A DNA stretch of 64,000 nucleotides from Priestia koreensis (GCF_001274935.1 NZ_LILC01000023.1:186001-250000); one strand, 5' to 3'; shown: positions 1-8,585, counted from the stretch's first letter. Numbers and translations are program-made. Notes: generated by a model from the letters alone, not told the origin.

Positions 1-780
1 CATAAATTTCGCTTTAATTCCCTTATCACGCGCCTGCTTAATAAGTAGTCCACCTTCTGCATAAAGTCCACCAAAGTAGACAAGATCCGGTTTCGCAGCT
101 GAAATTTGGTTCAGCACACCGTTAAAATCTTTTTCCCCAACCGTAATTCCTTCATATCCTTGAATCTTTGCGCCTAGCTCTTCAGCCGCGCCTTTAAACG
201 CATCCGCTAATCCTTGACCGTAAGCCGTTTTATCTTGAACAATGAAAATATTTTTCGCCTTTAGCTCTTCTACCGCATATTTCGCTCCTGCTGGTCCTTG
301 GAAATCGTCTCGAGCGACGATTCGGTTAACGGATTTCAATTTACGATCCGTTACGTCCGTTGCGGTACTCGCTGGTGAAATCATTGGGATATTGTATTTT
401 TCGTATGTCTCTGATGATGGAATTGTAACACCAGAGTTCAAGTGGCCCACTACGCCGTAAATGGATTTATCTGATCCGATAAGCTGAGCGTTGGCAACGC
501 CTTTTTTCGAATCGCCCTGGTCATCATAAGGTGCAAGCTGGAGCTTGTATCCTAATTTGTCAAACGCCGATTTTTCTTCCTCAAGTGCAAGCTGAGCTCC
601 AAGCTTAATTGCGTCTCCAAGCGTTGCGCTTCCACCTGACAGCGGTGACTGAGTTGCAATTTTAATTACTTTTCCGTTGCTTTCTCCTCCAGATGAATCC
701 TTTGCTCCAGAACACCCTGCCATAATACCCATTGCAAGTGTAGACATAAGCGCCACCGACATAATCTTCTTCGTAAGCAT
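1..780 (-). CDS. Amino-acid ABC transporter substrate-binding lipoprotein (LivJ type), 3' truncated by window
   Basis: Extracellular binding protein of a branched-chain amino acid type ABC importer. The visible 260 residues start with a lipoprotein signal (MLTKKIMSVALMSTLAMGIM, then lipobox MAGC), followed by the type I periplasmic-binding fold: IKIATQSPLSGGSATLGDAI, later YDDQGDSKKGVANAQ, GHLNSGVTIPSSETY and PMISPASTATDVT, which are typical of LivJ/LivK-like proteins. The start is the ATG at 778-780, preceded by an AGGGGG site at good spacing. The C-terminus and the permease and ATPase genes, if any, lie outside the window to the left. The ligand cannot be read from sequence; the family also includes amide and urea binders. 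Confidence 0.88.
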   Translation of the reverse strand, partial: MLTKKIMSVALMSTLAMGIMAGCSGAKDSSGGESNGKVIKIATQSPLSGGSATLGDAIKLGAQLALEEEKSAFDKLGYKLQLAPYDDQGDSKKGVANAQLIGSDKSIYGVVGHLNSGVTIPSSETYEKYNIPMISPASTATDVTDRKLKSVNRIVARDDFQGPAGAKYAVEELKAKNIFIVQDKTAYGQGLADAFKGAAEELGAKIQGYEGITVGEKDFNGVLNQISAAKPDLVYFGGLYAEGGLLIKQARDKGIKAKFM

Positions 781-921
781 TAAAATCCCCCTCATATTTA
801 GATGCTTTGTTAGGACTTACTACCTTATGTATATAGCGGACACCACCACCTCTAGCATACATTTTTTTGTTTTATAGTAATTTTTTTCTAATTATAAGAG
901 ATGTCCTGACACTATGCATCT

Positions 922-946
922 ACTATGTCAGAGGTTCTGACATAGT
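922..946. promoter_or_regulatory. Perfect 11-bp inverted repeat upstream of the binding-protein gene
   Basis: ACTATGTCAGA, a 3-nt centre (GGT), then TCTGACATAGT. It lies about 145 bp upstream of the minus-strand binding-protein start and just upstream of a TATAAT-like element on that strand (forward 890-900). A diverged half copy (CTGACACTATG) sits at 906-916. This resembles a transcription-factor operator more than a terminator, because no gene on either strand ends next to it. The regulator is unknown. Confidence 0.5.
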
Positions 947-1026
947 TTTTAGAAAATTTAAAATTTTCTGATATTATTTAACAAACCGAAAATTTTAGCA
1001 TCCGAAAGATTCATTTCCTCAAAGGA

Positions 1027-1060
1027 AAACAGCCAAACCCACTTGTGGGTTTGGCTGTTT
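1027..1060 (-). terminator. Rho-independent terminator of the OsmC-family gene
   Basis: Perfect hairpin with arms AAACAGCCAAACCCAC and GTGGGTTTGGCTGTTT directly after the minus-strand stop codon, followed on that strand by TTTTCCTTT. Confidence 0.85.
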
Positions 1061-1061
1061 G

Positions 1062-1508
1062 TTACTTCACGTTAATGATTGGATCTAGTTCTAGCTCTAC
1101 ATTGCCCTGAATTGCACGGGAAATCATGCAAGATTTTTCCGCCTGCTCGACTAAAATTTCAACCGTGTCAAGCTGCTGATCCGTTAGCGTTCGATCTAGT
1201 TCTAGAAGAGGTCGATGAATAATTTTCTTATAGGTAAATACACCGTTTGTGACGTCGACAACGCCTTCTGAATCCAATGATAGTGAAAGAGGAGTAATCC
1301 CTTTTCTTTCTAACATTGCAGCAAGGGTGATGATATAGCACGTTGCTGCTGCTCCTAGGAGCATTTCATCTGGATTTGTTCCTACCCCAGGTCCGTTCAT
1401 TTCGGGAGGAATTGATATCTTTGTATGAAGACGGTCAGCCGTTAGTGTACCAACATCGTTTCGACCACCCGGCCAATCTGCTTTTAAATGAAAGTGATGC
1501 TCTGCCAT
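1062..1508 (-). CDS. OsmC/Ohr-family peroxiredoxin-like protein
   Basis: Small cytoplasmic protein (148 residues, usual family length) of the OsmC/Ohr superfamily, thiol-dependent reductases of organic hydroperoxides. Both signature cysteines are present: one in AAATCYIITLAAML (about residue 57) and one in EKSCMISRAI (about residue 127), the latter at the start of the second conserved helix. The N-terminal MAEHHFHLKADWPGG and the NPDEMLLGAAATC stretch are typical of the YmaD/SACOL-like branch rather than classical OhrA. Start ATG follows AAAGGAGA at good spacing. Monocistronic with its own terminator; no OhrR binding site was recognised upstream. Confidence 0.85.
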   Translation of the reverse strand: MAEHHFHLKADWPGGRNDVGTLTADRLHTKISIPPEMNGPGVGTNPDEMLLGAAATCYIITLAAMLERKGITPLSLSLDSEGVVDVTNGVFTYKKIIHRPLLELDRTLTDQQLDTVEILVEQAEKSCMISRAIQGNVELELDPIINVK

Positions 1509-1635
1509 GTTTTATTCTCCTTTACAAGGTTGCTCGTCATTATTCTAATCTGTAACGCACAAATAGTAAAATAAGGTGCCTAAAAAACCCTCTTCGCTTT
1601 TAAACAAAGAGGGAATTAATTGTTGAGAATAGTGA

Positions 1636-1875
1636 TTATAAAAATTCTTTTCGTCGCTCCATTTGCTTCATACGTTTTTTCTCCATCGCTAAATGGCGCA
1701 AAATGACCGGGATCGTTACTAACATGCACGTACCGTTTATACAAGCGAAAAACCACTCATTTTGAAAAATCCAAAATCCCGTTAAAACGAAATGAAGGGC
1801 GAGGACGAGTCCGATCACATGCGCTCTTCGTTTTGTTCCTTTTGTCAGCTGGTGTTCCATTTCAGTTAGATTCAC
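1636..1875 (-). CDS. Small two-helix membrane protein, unknown function
   Basis: 79 residues. Two hydrophobic stretches (about residues 18-36, HVIGLVLALHFVLTGFWIF, and 41-60) flank a short loop, and the C-terminus is strongly basic (EKKRMKQMERRKEFL), so both ends probably face the cytoplasm. The start is a GTG at 1873-1875 preceded by TGAGGT. It overlaps the stop of the upstream small ORF in a GTGA arrangement, which suggests translational coupling. I do not recognise the family. Confidence 0.6.
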   Translation of the reverse strand: MNLTEMEHQLTKGTKRRAHVIGLVLALHFVLTGFWIFQNEWFFACINGTCMLVTIPVILRHLAMEKKRMKQMERRKEFL

Positions 1876-2096
1876 CGTGAGACCTCATTTCTATTTTGTA
1901 TTCCTTTTTCTACCTTACTTCTTTTTAGTCTTCTTGCAAAGCCTTTTCCACCATAAGGGCGTTCTTTTTTCACGAGATCCCGTACCTTTCGGAAAGTAGA
2001 AATGAATGCTTCACCTGAAGTAGTAAAGACCGATCCGTCCAAGCACATGTTCTTTTCATTATAAGACATACTGTAAAAGAGAGGTTTAACGCTCAT
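1872..2096 (-). CDS. Possible small basic protein, unknown
   Basis: A 74-codon open frame with a Lys/Arg-rich second half (KKERPYGGKGFARRLKRSK). In favour of a gene: its stop overlaps the start of the following two-helix membrane protein gene by 4 nt. Against: no convincing ribosome binding site precedes the ATG at 2094-2096 or the internal ATGs, and its 5' end overlaps the upstream region of the divergent YdaG-like gene. No known domain was recognised. It may be real with a different start, or an open frame in the leader of the downstream gene. Confidence 0.35.
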   Translation of the reverse strand: MSVKPLFYSMSYNEKNMCLDGSVFTTSGEAFISTFRKVRDLVKKERPYGGKGFARRLKRSKVEKGIQNRNEVSR

Positions 2097-2110
2097 TCAA
2101 TTGAGGAATA
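2084..2110 (+). promoter_or_regulatory. Candidate sigma-B-type promoter for the YdaG-like gene
   Basis: GTTTAA at 2084-2089, a 15-nt spacer, then GGAATA at 2105-2110. This partly matches the general-stress sigma-B pattern (GTTTAA, 12-15 nt, GGGWAW), with two -10 mismatches. Known context: ydaG of B. subtilis is a sigma-B regulon member. Tentative. Confidence 0.35.
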
Positions 2111-2145
2111 CACATACTAACATTACATATTAGGAGCTGATACAG

Positions 2146-2568
2146 ATGAACCAACAAGAGTTAAAGACAAAAATTGAGCAAGTGATGGAAGAAAACAAAA
2201 TTGGGACATTAGCAACGGTGGTAAACGATAAGCCGCATACGCGCTATATGACGTTTTTCAATGATGACTTTACTTTGTACACACCAACAAGCGATCAAAC
2301 ACATAAAACAGACGAAATTGAAAAAAATCCAAACGTTCATATCTTACTTGGCTACAACGGCGAAGGATACGGGGATTTATACGTTGAGGTAGAAGGTACG
2401 GCATCTGTCGAGGAATCTGAAGACTTAAAGAAAAAGCTTTGGCAAGATAACTTTGACGAATGGTTTGACGGACCAAACGATCCACACTATGTGGTCCTAA
2501 AAATTAAACCTTCTTCTATTCGCCTTATGAACAGCAAAAAAGAAGATCCACAAACATTAGAATTATAA
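2146..2568 (+). CDS. ydaG: General stress protein 26 type, pyridoxamine-phosphate-oxidase fold
   Basis: 140-residue split-barrel flavin or pyridoxamine 5'-phosphate oxidase-like protein, closely resembling YdaG / general stress protein 26. Visible family features are the N-terminal helix (ELKTKIEQVMEENKIGTLAT), the strand pair HTRYMTFFNDDFTLYTPTS, TDEIEKNPNVHILLGY and a C-terminal IKPSSIRLMNSKKE. The usual family length is about 140. Start ATG follows AGGAGCTGATACAG. Probably binds FMN or F420-like flavin and acts in redox stress; the substrate is unknown. Monocistronic, terminated by the hairpin that follows. Confidence 0.85.
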   Translation: MNQQELKTKIEQVMEENKIGTLATVVNDKPHTRYMTFFNDDFTLYTPTSDQTHKTDEIEKNPNVHILLGYNGEGYGDLYVEVEGTASVEESEDLKKKLWQDNFDEWFDGPNDPHYVVLKIKPSSIRLMNSKKEDPQTLEL

Positions 2569-2601
2569 AAAAAGAAGCGCTTCGATGCGCTTCTTTTTTT
2601 A
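2568..2601. terminator. Bidirectional terminator
   Basis: GAAGCGC / GCGCTTC stem with an A-run on the left and a T-run on the right, lying between the convergent YdaG-like and quinone oxidoreductase genes. Confidence 0.9.
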
Positions 2602-2615
2602 TGCAAGGACACCGC

Positions 2616-3578
2616 TTAAGGAAGCAATAAAATCTTCCCTGTGCTCTTTCGACTTTCTAAATACTCGTGAGCCTTCTGTCCATCTCGTAGTGCAAAGACT
2701 GTAGGAGCTGGCAAACGCAGCTTCTCCTCTAATACCCATGTAAACAATTCGGATGATCGTATAACGCGCTCCTCATGTGACGTTAAAATGTTCCACAGAT
2801 CTCCACCTGTCAATGTTTTCGACGTATCCATCAGCATGCGTGGATCAACAGGAGCTGGATCTCCACCTGCCATTCCGTAAAAGACGACCGTTCCGCCTGT
2901 TCGCACCGATGAAAAGCTATCCATTAACGTCGCCCCGACAGAATCATAGGCTACATCAACGCCGTTTGGATAAGCTTCCTTCACTTTTTCCACCCAGTTT
3001 TCTTCATATAAATAAACAGATGTAGCTCCTAGCTCTTTCGCTTTTGCTACTTTTTCTGGTGAAGACGTTAACCCGATTACCGTCCCGCCTAATAGATTTA
3101 CGATTTGAACGAGAAGCTGACCAACACCGCCAGCAGCCGCGTGGACAAGAACTACGTCACCCTCTTGAATTTTGTAGCTGTCTTTTGTTAAGTAGTGCGC
3201 GGTTAATCCTTGTAAAAGCAAGGATGCAGCCGTTTCAAACGAGATACCATCAGGAATAGGAATGATTTTGTCCTTCGGAACAGCAACAAGCTCAGCGTTC
3301 GCATGTGGTACATCCGCAAACGCGATGCGATCACCTTTTTTAAATCCTTGTACCGAATTCCCAACAGCTTCCACCACTCCCGCACCTTCGTATCCTAAAA
3401 TATACGGAGGATTGCCGACTAAATGATAATTTCCTTTGCGGCGGTACACGTCTGCAAAGTTCAGGCCAATTGCTTCCATACGCACAAGAACTTCGTCTTC
3501 TTTTATAATAGGATCAGGGATCGTCTCGTATGTTAATACATCCGGTCCACCAAATTTTTTAAATACAAGTGCTTTCAT
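2616..3578 (-). CDS. qor: NADPH:quinone oxidoreductase, zinc-free MDR family
   Basis: 320 residues of the medium-chain dehydrogenase/reductase superfamily, quinone-oxidoreductase branch. The N-terminal GroES-like domain (MKALVFKKFGGPDVLTYETI, then GLNFADVYRRKGNY and GYEGAGVVEAVG) lacks the catalytic-zinc cysteines. The Rossmann domain carries VHAAAGGVGQLLVQI, the NADPH-binding AAxGGVG motif. The C-terminal HEYLESRKSTGKILLLP is typical of Qor. It would reduce quinones or enones with NADPH in the cytoplasm. Start ATG follows AGAGGT. It stands alone between terminators. Confidence 0.9.
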   Translation of the reverse strand: MKALVFKKFGGPDVLTYETIPDPIIKEDEVLVRMEAIGLNFADVYRRKGNYHLVGNPPYILGYEGAGVVEAVGNSVQGFKKGDRIAFADVPHANAELVAVPKDKIIPIPDGISFETAASLLLQGLTAHYLTKDSYKIQEGDVVLVHAAAGGVGQLLVQIVNLLGGTVIGLTSSPEKVAKAKELGATSVYLYEENWVEKVKEAYPNGVDVAYDSVGATLMDSFSSVRTGGTVVFYGMAGGDPAPVDPRMLMDTSKTLTGGDLWNILTSHEERVIRSSELFTWVLEEKLRLPAPTVFALRDGQKAHEYLESRKSTGKILLLP

Positions 3579-3660
3579 CTGTTCTACCTCTTTTTCGTTA
3601 AATTATATCGTTTTCATTTAATAGTAGTTTACGTATAAATGCAAGCAATCCCTTCTAAAT

Positions 3661-3721
3661 AAAAAGCACAATGTGACATGAACGACTCATAAGAGAAAGT
3701 TCCGTCAACACTGCGCTTTTT
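3661..3721 (-). terminator. Terminator of the nupNOPQ operon
   Basis: Long imperfect hairpin whose outer arms are AAAAAGC and GCTTTTT, located immediately after the nupQ stop. On the minus strand it ends in a T-run. Confidence 0.7.
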
Positions 3722-3724
3722 ATG

Positions 3725-4684
3725 TTATCTCTTTCCTTTTTCATACGATGTTCCGAGTGCTTTAGGTCCTTCCGCTCGTCCAACAAATCCTGTCAATGCT
3801 AGAATCGTTAGGACGTACGGCGCAATTCGTAAGTATACGGACGGAATATCCTGTAACACAGGAATCTGTGCCCCGGTGATACTGAGTGATTGAGCGAGAC
3901 CGAAAAAGATCGCCGCACCCATTGCTCCAAGCGGATGCCATTTCCCAAAGATCAACGCCGCAAGCGCTAAAAATCCTTGCCCAGCAATCGTCGTCGCAGA
4001 GAAGTTTCCTGAAATAGACGTTGCGTATACGGCTCCACCAATTCCAGCAAAAAATCCAGAAACAATAACGCCAATATACCGCATTTTGATGACGTTAATT
4101 CCCATTGTATCTGCTGCCATCGGGTGCTCTCCAACCGAGCGAAGACGAAGCCCAAACGGCGTTTTGTATAAGACGTACCAGCAGACAAAGGCTAGTATAA
4201 TCGCAAGATAAGATGTAACAGGGATCGAAGAGAAAAACCATTTACCGAGTACAGGGATCTGAGAAAGTACTGGAACGTCGATTTTATCTACTCGATACGT
4301 AATAAAATCGGTTTGTCCTTTTCCAAACAGCTGCTTGATGATAAAAACAGATAAACCACTGGCTAAAAAGTTCAGTGCCACACCGCTGACAACCTGATCT
4401 GCTTTTAGCGTAATACTCGCAAAGGCATGAATGATAGCAAACAGCGCGCACACAATGCCAGCAATTACAATCGACAGCCACGGTGCCACGCTTCCGACGG
4501 AATCCTGCATCAGAAGTGTCGTTGTAATACTCGTAAACGCCCCAAAAAGCATAAGCCCCTCTAATCCAATATTGACAACACCTGATCGTTCACTAAATAC
4601 GCCGCCAAGGGCAGTAAAGACGAGTGGTGCAGCAGAATACAGAGCAGTCGGAATAATAATGGCTAAAATTTCTACTATGTTCAT
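3725..4684 (-). CDS. nupQ: Nucleoside ABC transporter permease NupQ
   Basis: 319-residue membrane permease of the BPD_transp_2 family (COG1079), the second permease of a BMP-type nucleoside importer. About eight to ten hydrophobic segments are visible. The conserved block near the N-terminus, ALGGVFSERSGVVNIGLEGL, and the later GLRLRSVGEHPMAADTMGIN, the cytoplasmic loop that contacts the ATPase, are both intact. Start ATG follows AAGGAGG and overlaps the nupP stop (ATGA), indicating coupling. Last gene of the operon. Confidence 0.93.
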   Translation of the reverse strand: MNIVEILAIIIPTALYSAAPLVFTALGGVFSERSGVVNIGLEGLMLFGAFTSITTTLLMQDSVGSVAPWLSIVIAGIVCALFAIIHAFASITLKADQVVSGVALNFLASGLSVFIIKQLFGKGQTDFITYRVDKIDVPVLSQIPVLGKWFFSSIPVTSYLAIILAFVCWYVLYKTPFGLRLRSVGEHPMAADTMGINVIKMRYIGVIVSGFFAGIGGAVYATSISGNFSATTIAGQGFLALAALIFGKWHPLGAMGAAIFFGLAQSLSITGAQIPVLQDIPSVYLRIAPYVLTILALTGFVGRAEGPKALGTSYEKGKR

Positions 4685-5742
4685 TCTTGGTCCTCCTTCA
4701 CAAAGCGGCTAAGCAGCCAGCGAACGAAATAACTTGATGCCACAAAGAAAATAATCAGAGCAATAATAATCCCAACGAGCTCAGAGGGTACGTTCGCAAC
4801 AAAGTTCATTTCAGGTGCTGCGCTTTTTAATCCCCCGAACAAGAACGCCGCGAGTACAATTCCTAGTGGATGATTCGCTCCTAATAGAGCTACCGCAATT
4901 CCATCAAACCCTGTCCCTGTAAAAGCAGATAACGTCGTCATATTTTGGAACGTTCCAAGCCCCTCCATCGCACCTGCTAGACCAGCAAAAGCACCGGATA
5001 TGGACATCGAAAGCACCATATTTTTCACCACGCTCATTCCGGCATATTGAGAAGCATTTTGATTATAACCTACAGCCTTGAGTTCGTAGCCTTTCGTCGT
5101 TTTCTCTAATAAGAACCACATCATACCGGCCATTAAGAGGGCCACCACAATTCCGTAATGCATACGCGAGTAATCTGTTATAGACTGCAGGTAAGGTGAA
5201 GCAAGAGACGCCGTTTCCTTAATGTTGTATGATTTTTCATTCCCTGCATACAAGTTGGCTTTAATAATAGCGCTTGTCATATACAAAGCAATGTAATTCA
5301 TCATAATCGTAACGATGACTTCATGTACCTTAAATCGCGCTTTCAGTAGACCAGGGATGAATCCCCAAAGTGCACCAGCCGCCGCCGCTGCTAAAATAGC
5401 AAGCGGAAGATGAATCACCTTTGGTAGATCAAAGGCATAGCCGACCCACACAGAAGCTAGCCACCCTACCAAAAGCTGCCCTTCCACCCCAATATTGAAT
5501 AAACCTGTTTTGTAGGCAAAGGCGACGGCAATTCCCGCTAACACGAGCGGTGTCATAGCGCGAATCGTTTCGCCGAACGCTTTAGGGCTACCAATCATTC
5601 CTTCAAATAAAGACGTATAGCCAAGTACAGAGTCATATCCACCTATGAGCATGATAATGGCACCTGCTAACAAGCCGAGTACAACGGCTAAAAGAGGAAT
5701 GATAATCGTTAAAAAGAGATTATTTTTTAACAGTTTTCTCAT
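4681..5742 (-). CDS. nupP: Nucleoside ABC transporter permease NupP
   Basis: 353-residue permease (COG4603). It has multiple membrane segments and the family blocks TGLFNIGVEGQLLVGWLASV and GYELKAVGYNQNASQYAGM, the latter being the ATPase-coupling loop. It pairs with NupQ to form the translocation pore for nucleosides. Its start overlaps the nupO stop by ATGA, and its own stop overlaps the nupQ start, so nupO, nupP and nupQ are translated as a coupled unit. Confidence 0.93.
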   Translation of the reverse strand: MRKLLKNNLFLTIIIPLLAVVLGLLAGAIIMLIGGYDSVLGYTSLFEGMIGSPKAFGETIRAMTPLVLAGIAVAFAYKTGLFNIGVEGQLLVGWLASVWVGYAFDLPKVIHLPLAILAAAAAGALWGFIPGLLKARFKVHEVIVTIMMNYIALYMTSAIIKANLYAGNEKSYNIKETASLASPYLQSITDYSRMHYGIVVALLMAGMMWFLLEKTTKGYELKAVGYNQNASQYAGMSVVKNMVLSMSISGAFAGLAGAMEGLGTFQNMTTLSAFTGTGFDGIAVALLGANHPLGIVLAAFLFGGLKSAAPEMNFVANVPSELVGIIIALIIFFVASSYFVRWLLSRFVKEDQE

Positions 5743-7268
5743 TTCACTTCCCCCTTCCCTTCTCGTTTACCACCAGCCATCAGTAATCCAAGCTCCTTTT
5801 CCGTTGTCTCATCTGCGTTTACAACGTCCACTATTTTCCCTTCATACATAACCGCAATTCGATCGCTTACGTTCATCACTTCATCTAATTCAAGGGATAC
5901 AAGTAATACTGCCTTTCCTTTGTCTCGTTCCTGAATGAGTCGCGAATGGATAAATTCAATTGCTCCTACATCTAATCCCCTCGTAGGCCGAGCGGCAATA
6001 AGTAAATCAGGGCTGCGGTCTACTTCACGTGCAATAATGGCTTTTTGTTGATTTCCACCTGATAATGCGCGAGCAGGTGTGTTCACACTCGGTGTCCGAA
6101 CATCAAATTCCACAATGAGCTCTTTCGCCTTTTTCAAAAGCGTTTTATAGTTTAACAATCCCCATTTGGCATACGGCTTTTTATAGTAGGTTTGTAGTCC
6201 AATATTTTCACCAATGGAATAATCAAGCACAAGACCATGCTTGTGACGATCTTGAGGAATGTGTCCAACACCGAGTTCTGTAATTTTACGAGTAGAAAGG
6301 GTTGATAGCTCTCGGCCATTTAACAGAATTGAGCCCTCCTTCACTTTCCGAAGTCCCGTAATCGCCTCAATCAATTCTGTTTGACCATTTCCATCTACTC
6401 CGGCGATTCCTAGTACTTCACCACCATAGACAGTGAGATCAAGGTCATTAACAGCTTTTACACCACGTGCGTCTTCTGCAACCAAATGGTGAATTTGTAG
6501 CACAGCTTCTCCCGGTCTCGCTTTTTCCTTTTTTGTTTTAAACTGAACTTCTCGACCGACCATAAGAGAAGCTAGTTCGTCAGAGTTGGTTTCAGAAATA
6601 GTAACTGTTCCAATTCCCACGCCTTTTCGAATGACGGTACAGCGGTCACAAATGGACATAATTTCTTTTAGCTTGTGGGTGATTAAAATAATCGATTTCC
6701 CTTCTTGCACGAGCCGTTTCATAATTTGAGTGAGTTCCTCAATTTCTTGTGGTGTAAGTGCTGCCGTTGGCTCGTCAAAGATTAAAATCTCTGCCCCTCT
6801 ATACAGCGTTTTTAGGATTTCTACCCGCTGCTGCATGCCAACCGAAATGTCTTCAATTTTGGCGTATGGATCGACCGATAACCCATACTGGCGCGAAAGC
6901 TCTTCGATTTTTTGGGCCGCATGCTCCGTATGTAAGCGACCATTTTTTGTCGGTTCGCTTCCTAGAATAATATTTTCTGTGACCGTGAAATTTTGAACGA
7001 GCATAAAATGCTGATGAACCATCCCGATACCTAAACGATTTGCTACGTTCGGATCGGTAATCTTTACTTCTTGATTCTTTACTTTAATTTGGCCTTTTTC
7101 TGGTTGATAAAGACCAAAGAGCACGTTCATAAGAGTTGATTTCCCAGCACCATTTTCGCCTAGAAGCGCATGAACCTCTCCTTTTTTTACTTGAAGCGTA
7201 ATATTATCGTTTGCGACGATGCCAGGGAATTCTTTTCGAATATTCAGCATTTCAATGATGTAATCCAC
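5739..7268 (-). CDS. nupO: Nucleoside ABC transporter ATP-binding protein NupO (two ATPase domains)
   Basis: 509-residue duplicated ABC ATPase as in sugar and nucleoside importers of the CUT2/BMP class. The first domain has Walker A GENGAGKST (about residue 38), the signature ISVGMQQRVEILK and Walker B ILIFDEPTAAL. The second has a degenerate Walker A GVDGNGQTEL but an intact signature LSGGNQQKAI, the asymmetry usual in this family. The start is a GTG (7266-7268) behind AGAGGG. It is separated from nupN by about 100 nt containing a hairpin. Confidence 0.93.
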   Translation of the reverse strand: MDYIIEMLNIRKEFPGIVANDNITLQVKKGEVHALLGENGAGKSTLMNVLFGLYQPEKGQIKVKNQEVKITDPNVANRLGIGMVHQHFMLVQNFTVTENIILGSEPTKNGRLHTEHAAQKIEELSRQYGLSVDPYAKIEDISVGMQQRVEILKTLYRGAEILIFDEPTAALTPQEIEELTQIMKRLVQEGKSIILITHKLKEIMSICDRCTVIRKGVGIGTVTISETNSDELASLMVGREVQFKTKKEKARPGEAVLQIHHLVAEDARGVKAVNDLDLTVYGGEVLGIAGVDGNGQTELIEAITGLRKVKEGSILLNGRELSTLSTRKITELGVGHIPQDRHKHGLVLDYSIGENIGLQTYYKKPYAKWGLLNYKTLLKKAKELIVEFDVRTPSVNTPARALSGGNQQKAIIAREVDRSPDLLIAARPTRGLDVGAIEFIHSRLIQERDKGKAVLLVSLELDEVMNVSDRIAVMYEGKIVDVVNADETTEKELGLLMAGGKREGKGEVK

Positions 7269-7309
7269 TCGTATCCCTCTTTCTATGAATAGATGAAATA
7301 ACCCGACTA

Positions 7310-7355
7310 AAAAAGAAAGATTGTCTAAGAGATATGAATCTTCTCGTAGACAACC
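7310..7355 (-). terminator. Intercistronic attenuator between nupN and nupO
   Basis: On the minus strand a stem of GTTGTCTA / TAGACAAT with inner GAGA / TCTC pairs is followed by CTTTCTTTTTT. It sits between the binding-protein gene and the ATPase gene. Such partial terminators commonly keep the binding protein in excess over the membrane complex. Efficiency cannot be judged from sequence. Confidence 0.65.
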
Positions 7356-7369
7356 TTTTCATTCCTCCT

Positions 7370-8437
7370 TTACTTAACAGAAAAAGAGGCAAACTCATCG
7401 TCTGTTTTTGGAACGTTCACTTCGCCGTCACTAATTTTTTTCTTCCACTCATCTACAGCTGCTAATTCTTCTTTTGATAAATTTTTCTTCGTTGGAGAGA
7501 GTCCAATTGCATTTTCTTTTAATCCGTATACGATTTCTTTTCCGCCAGGGAAGTTCCCCTTCTCCGTACGTTTTGAAATATCGTATGTTGCCACGTCGAC
7601 ACGTTTCACCATCGATGTAAGCGTTACGTTTTCTGGCATTCCTTCTTGATACTGATCACGGTCTACCCCAATAACCCAAACGTCTTGACCTTTTTTCTTG
7701 CGATTTTTCGCTTCTGTGAACACACCGTTTCCTGTTCCACCGGCTGCTGTATAAATGACATCTGCACCTTTGTCATACATAGCAGAAGCAATCGTTGATC
7801 CTTTGTCTGCTTCGTTAAAGCTTCCTGCGTACTGTGAATATACTTCTACTTTTGGATTTGCCGCTTTAACGCCGGCTTTGAAGCCATTTTCGAATTTTTT
7901 AATTAATGGAGAATTGGCGCCACCTACAAAACCAACTTTATTCGTTTTCGTTTGCTTCGCTGCAATAACTCCCATTAAGAAGGAACCTTGTTCTTCACGG
8001 AACGTAATATTTACAACGTTATCTAAAAAGACGGGCTTTGAATTTTTATCAAGCAGTAAACTATCGACTAGAGCAAATCGTGATTTTGGATTTTCTTCCG
8101 CCATTTGCTGAATGGCATCTTCTAGATAAAACCCAATTCCATACGTCAAATCATAATCTGCATCAACAAATTTAGATAGGTTCGGCTCAAATTCTGATTG
8201 AGACGTAGACTGAATGTATTTAAAGTCCGTCCCTTTTTTCATATCATGATCCTTTCCGTACTTCTCGATCCCTTCCCATGCAGACTGATTGAATGATTTA
8301 TCATCAATCCCGCCCTGGTCGGTCACCATCCCGATGTGAAAATCAGATGAATTCGATCCTGCTCCTTTTCCACACGCTCCTAGTACTGTTCCTGCTGCTA
8401 AAACGACTGGTAATGCTAAAGCCCATCTCTTTTTCAT
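7370..8437 (-). CDS. nupN: BMP-family purine nucleoside-binding lipoprotein NupN
   Basis: Binding protein of the nucleoside ABC importer, 355 residues from the preferred start. Lipoprotein signal KKRWALALPVVLAAG, then LGAC with the acylated Cys at residue 22. BMP/PnrA-family features include MVTDQGGIDDKSFNQSAWEG (the ligand-binding loop), TYGIGFYLEDAI, FVGGANSPLIKKFENGFKAG and VIYTAAGGTGNGVFTEA. The ATG at 8435-8437 is preceded by GGAGGGG; an in-frame ATG 15 nt upstream lies inside that ribosome binding site and is unlikely to be used. First gene of nupNOPQ, controlled by the guanine riboswitch upstream. Confidence 0.93.
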   Translation of the reverse strand: MKKRWALALPVVLAAGTVLGACGKGAGSNSSDFHIGMVTDQGGIDDKSFNQSAWEGIEKYGKDHDMKKGTDFKYIQSTSQSEFEPNLSKFVDADYDLTYGIGFYLEDAIQQMAEENPKSRFALVDSLLLDKNSKPVFLDNVVNITFREEQGSFLMGVIAAKQTKTNKVGFVGGANSPLIKKFENGFKAGVKAANPKVEVYSQYAGSFNEADKGSTIASAMYDKGADVIYTAAGGTGNGVFTEAKNRKKKGQDVWVIGVDRDQYQEGMPENVTLTSMVKRVDVATYDISKRTEKGNFPGGKEIVYGLKENAIGLSPTKKNLSKEELAAVDEWKKKISDGEVNVPKTDDEFASFSVK

Positions 8438-8520
8438 GTTGTACCCCTCCAAAATGTATGTGTATATTACGCTCCTCTATTTAGACGTTGTATATCTGAC
8501 GTCTGACCTCTGAAAATAGA

Positions 8521-8585
8521 AAAAGCCTAGATGAGTTATATTTCTACCTTTTGCGAGACGTAAAAGTGAAATATATCCATCTAGA
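8521..8585 (-). terminator. Riboswitch terminator of nupN leader
   Basis: Arms CTAGATG / CATCTAG, TATATTTC / GAAATATA and CTTTT / AAAAG form a long stem, followed on the minus strand by CTTTTTCTATTTT. The segment at forward 8566-8574 (AGTGAAATA) is also complementary to 8662-8670 (TATTTCACT) at the 3' edge of the aptamer, giving the alternative antiterminator. Confidence 0.85.

Noticed and set aside
2084-2110. Strong claim of sigma-B control for the YdaG-like gene
   Set aside because: The -10 differs at two positions from consensus, so it is listed only as a weak candidate.
7320-7366. Short ORF starting at AGGAGGAATG after the nupN stop
   Set aside because: The Shine-Dalgarno-like GGAGG is only 1 nt from the ATG, too close for initiation, and the frame overlaps the attenuator hairpin.
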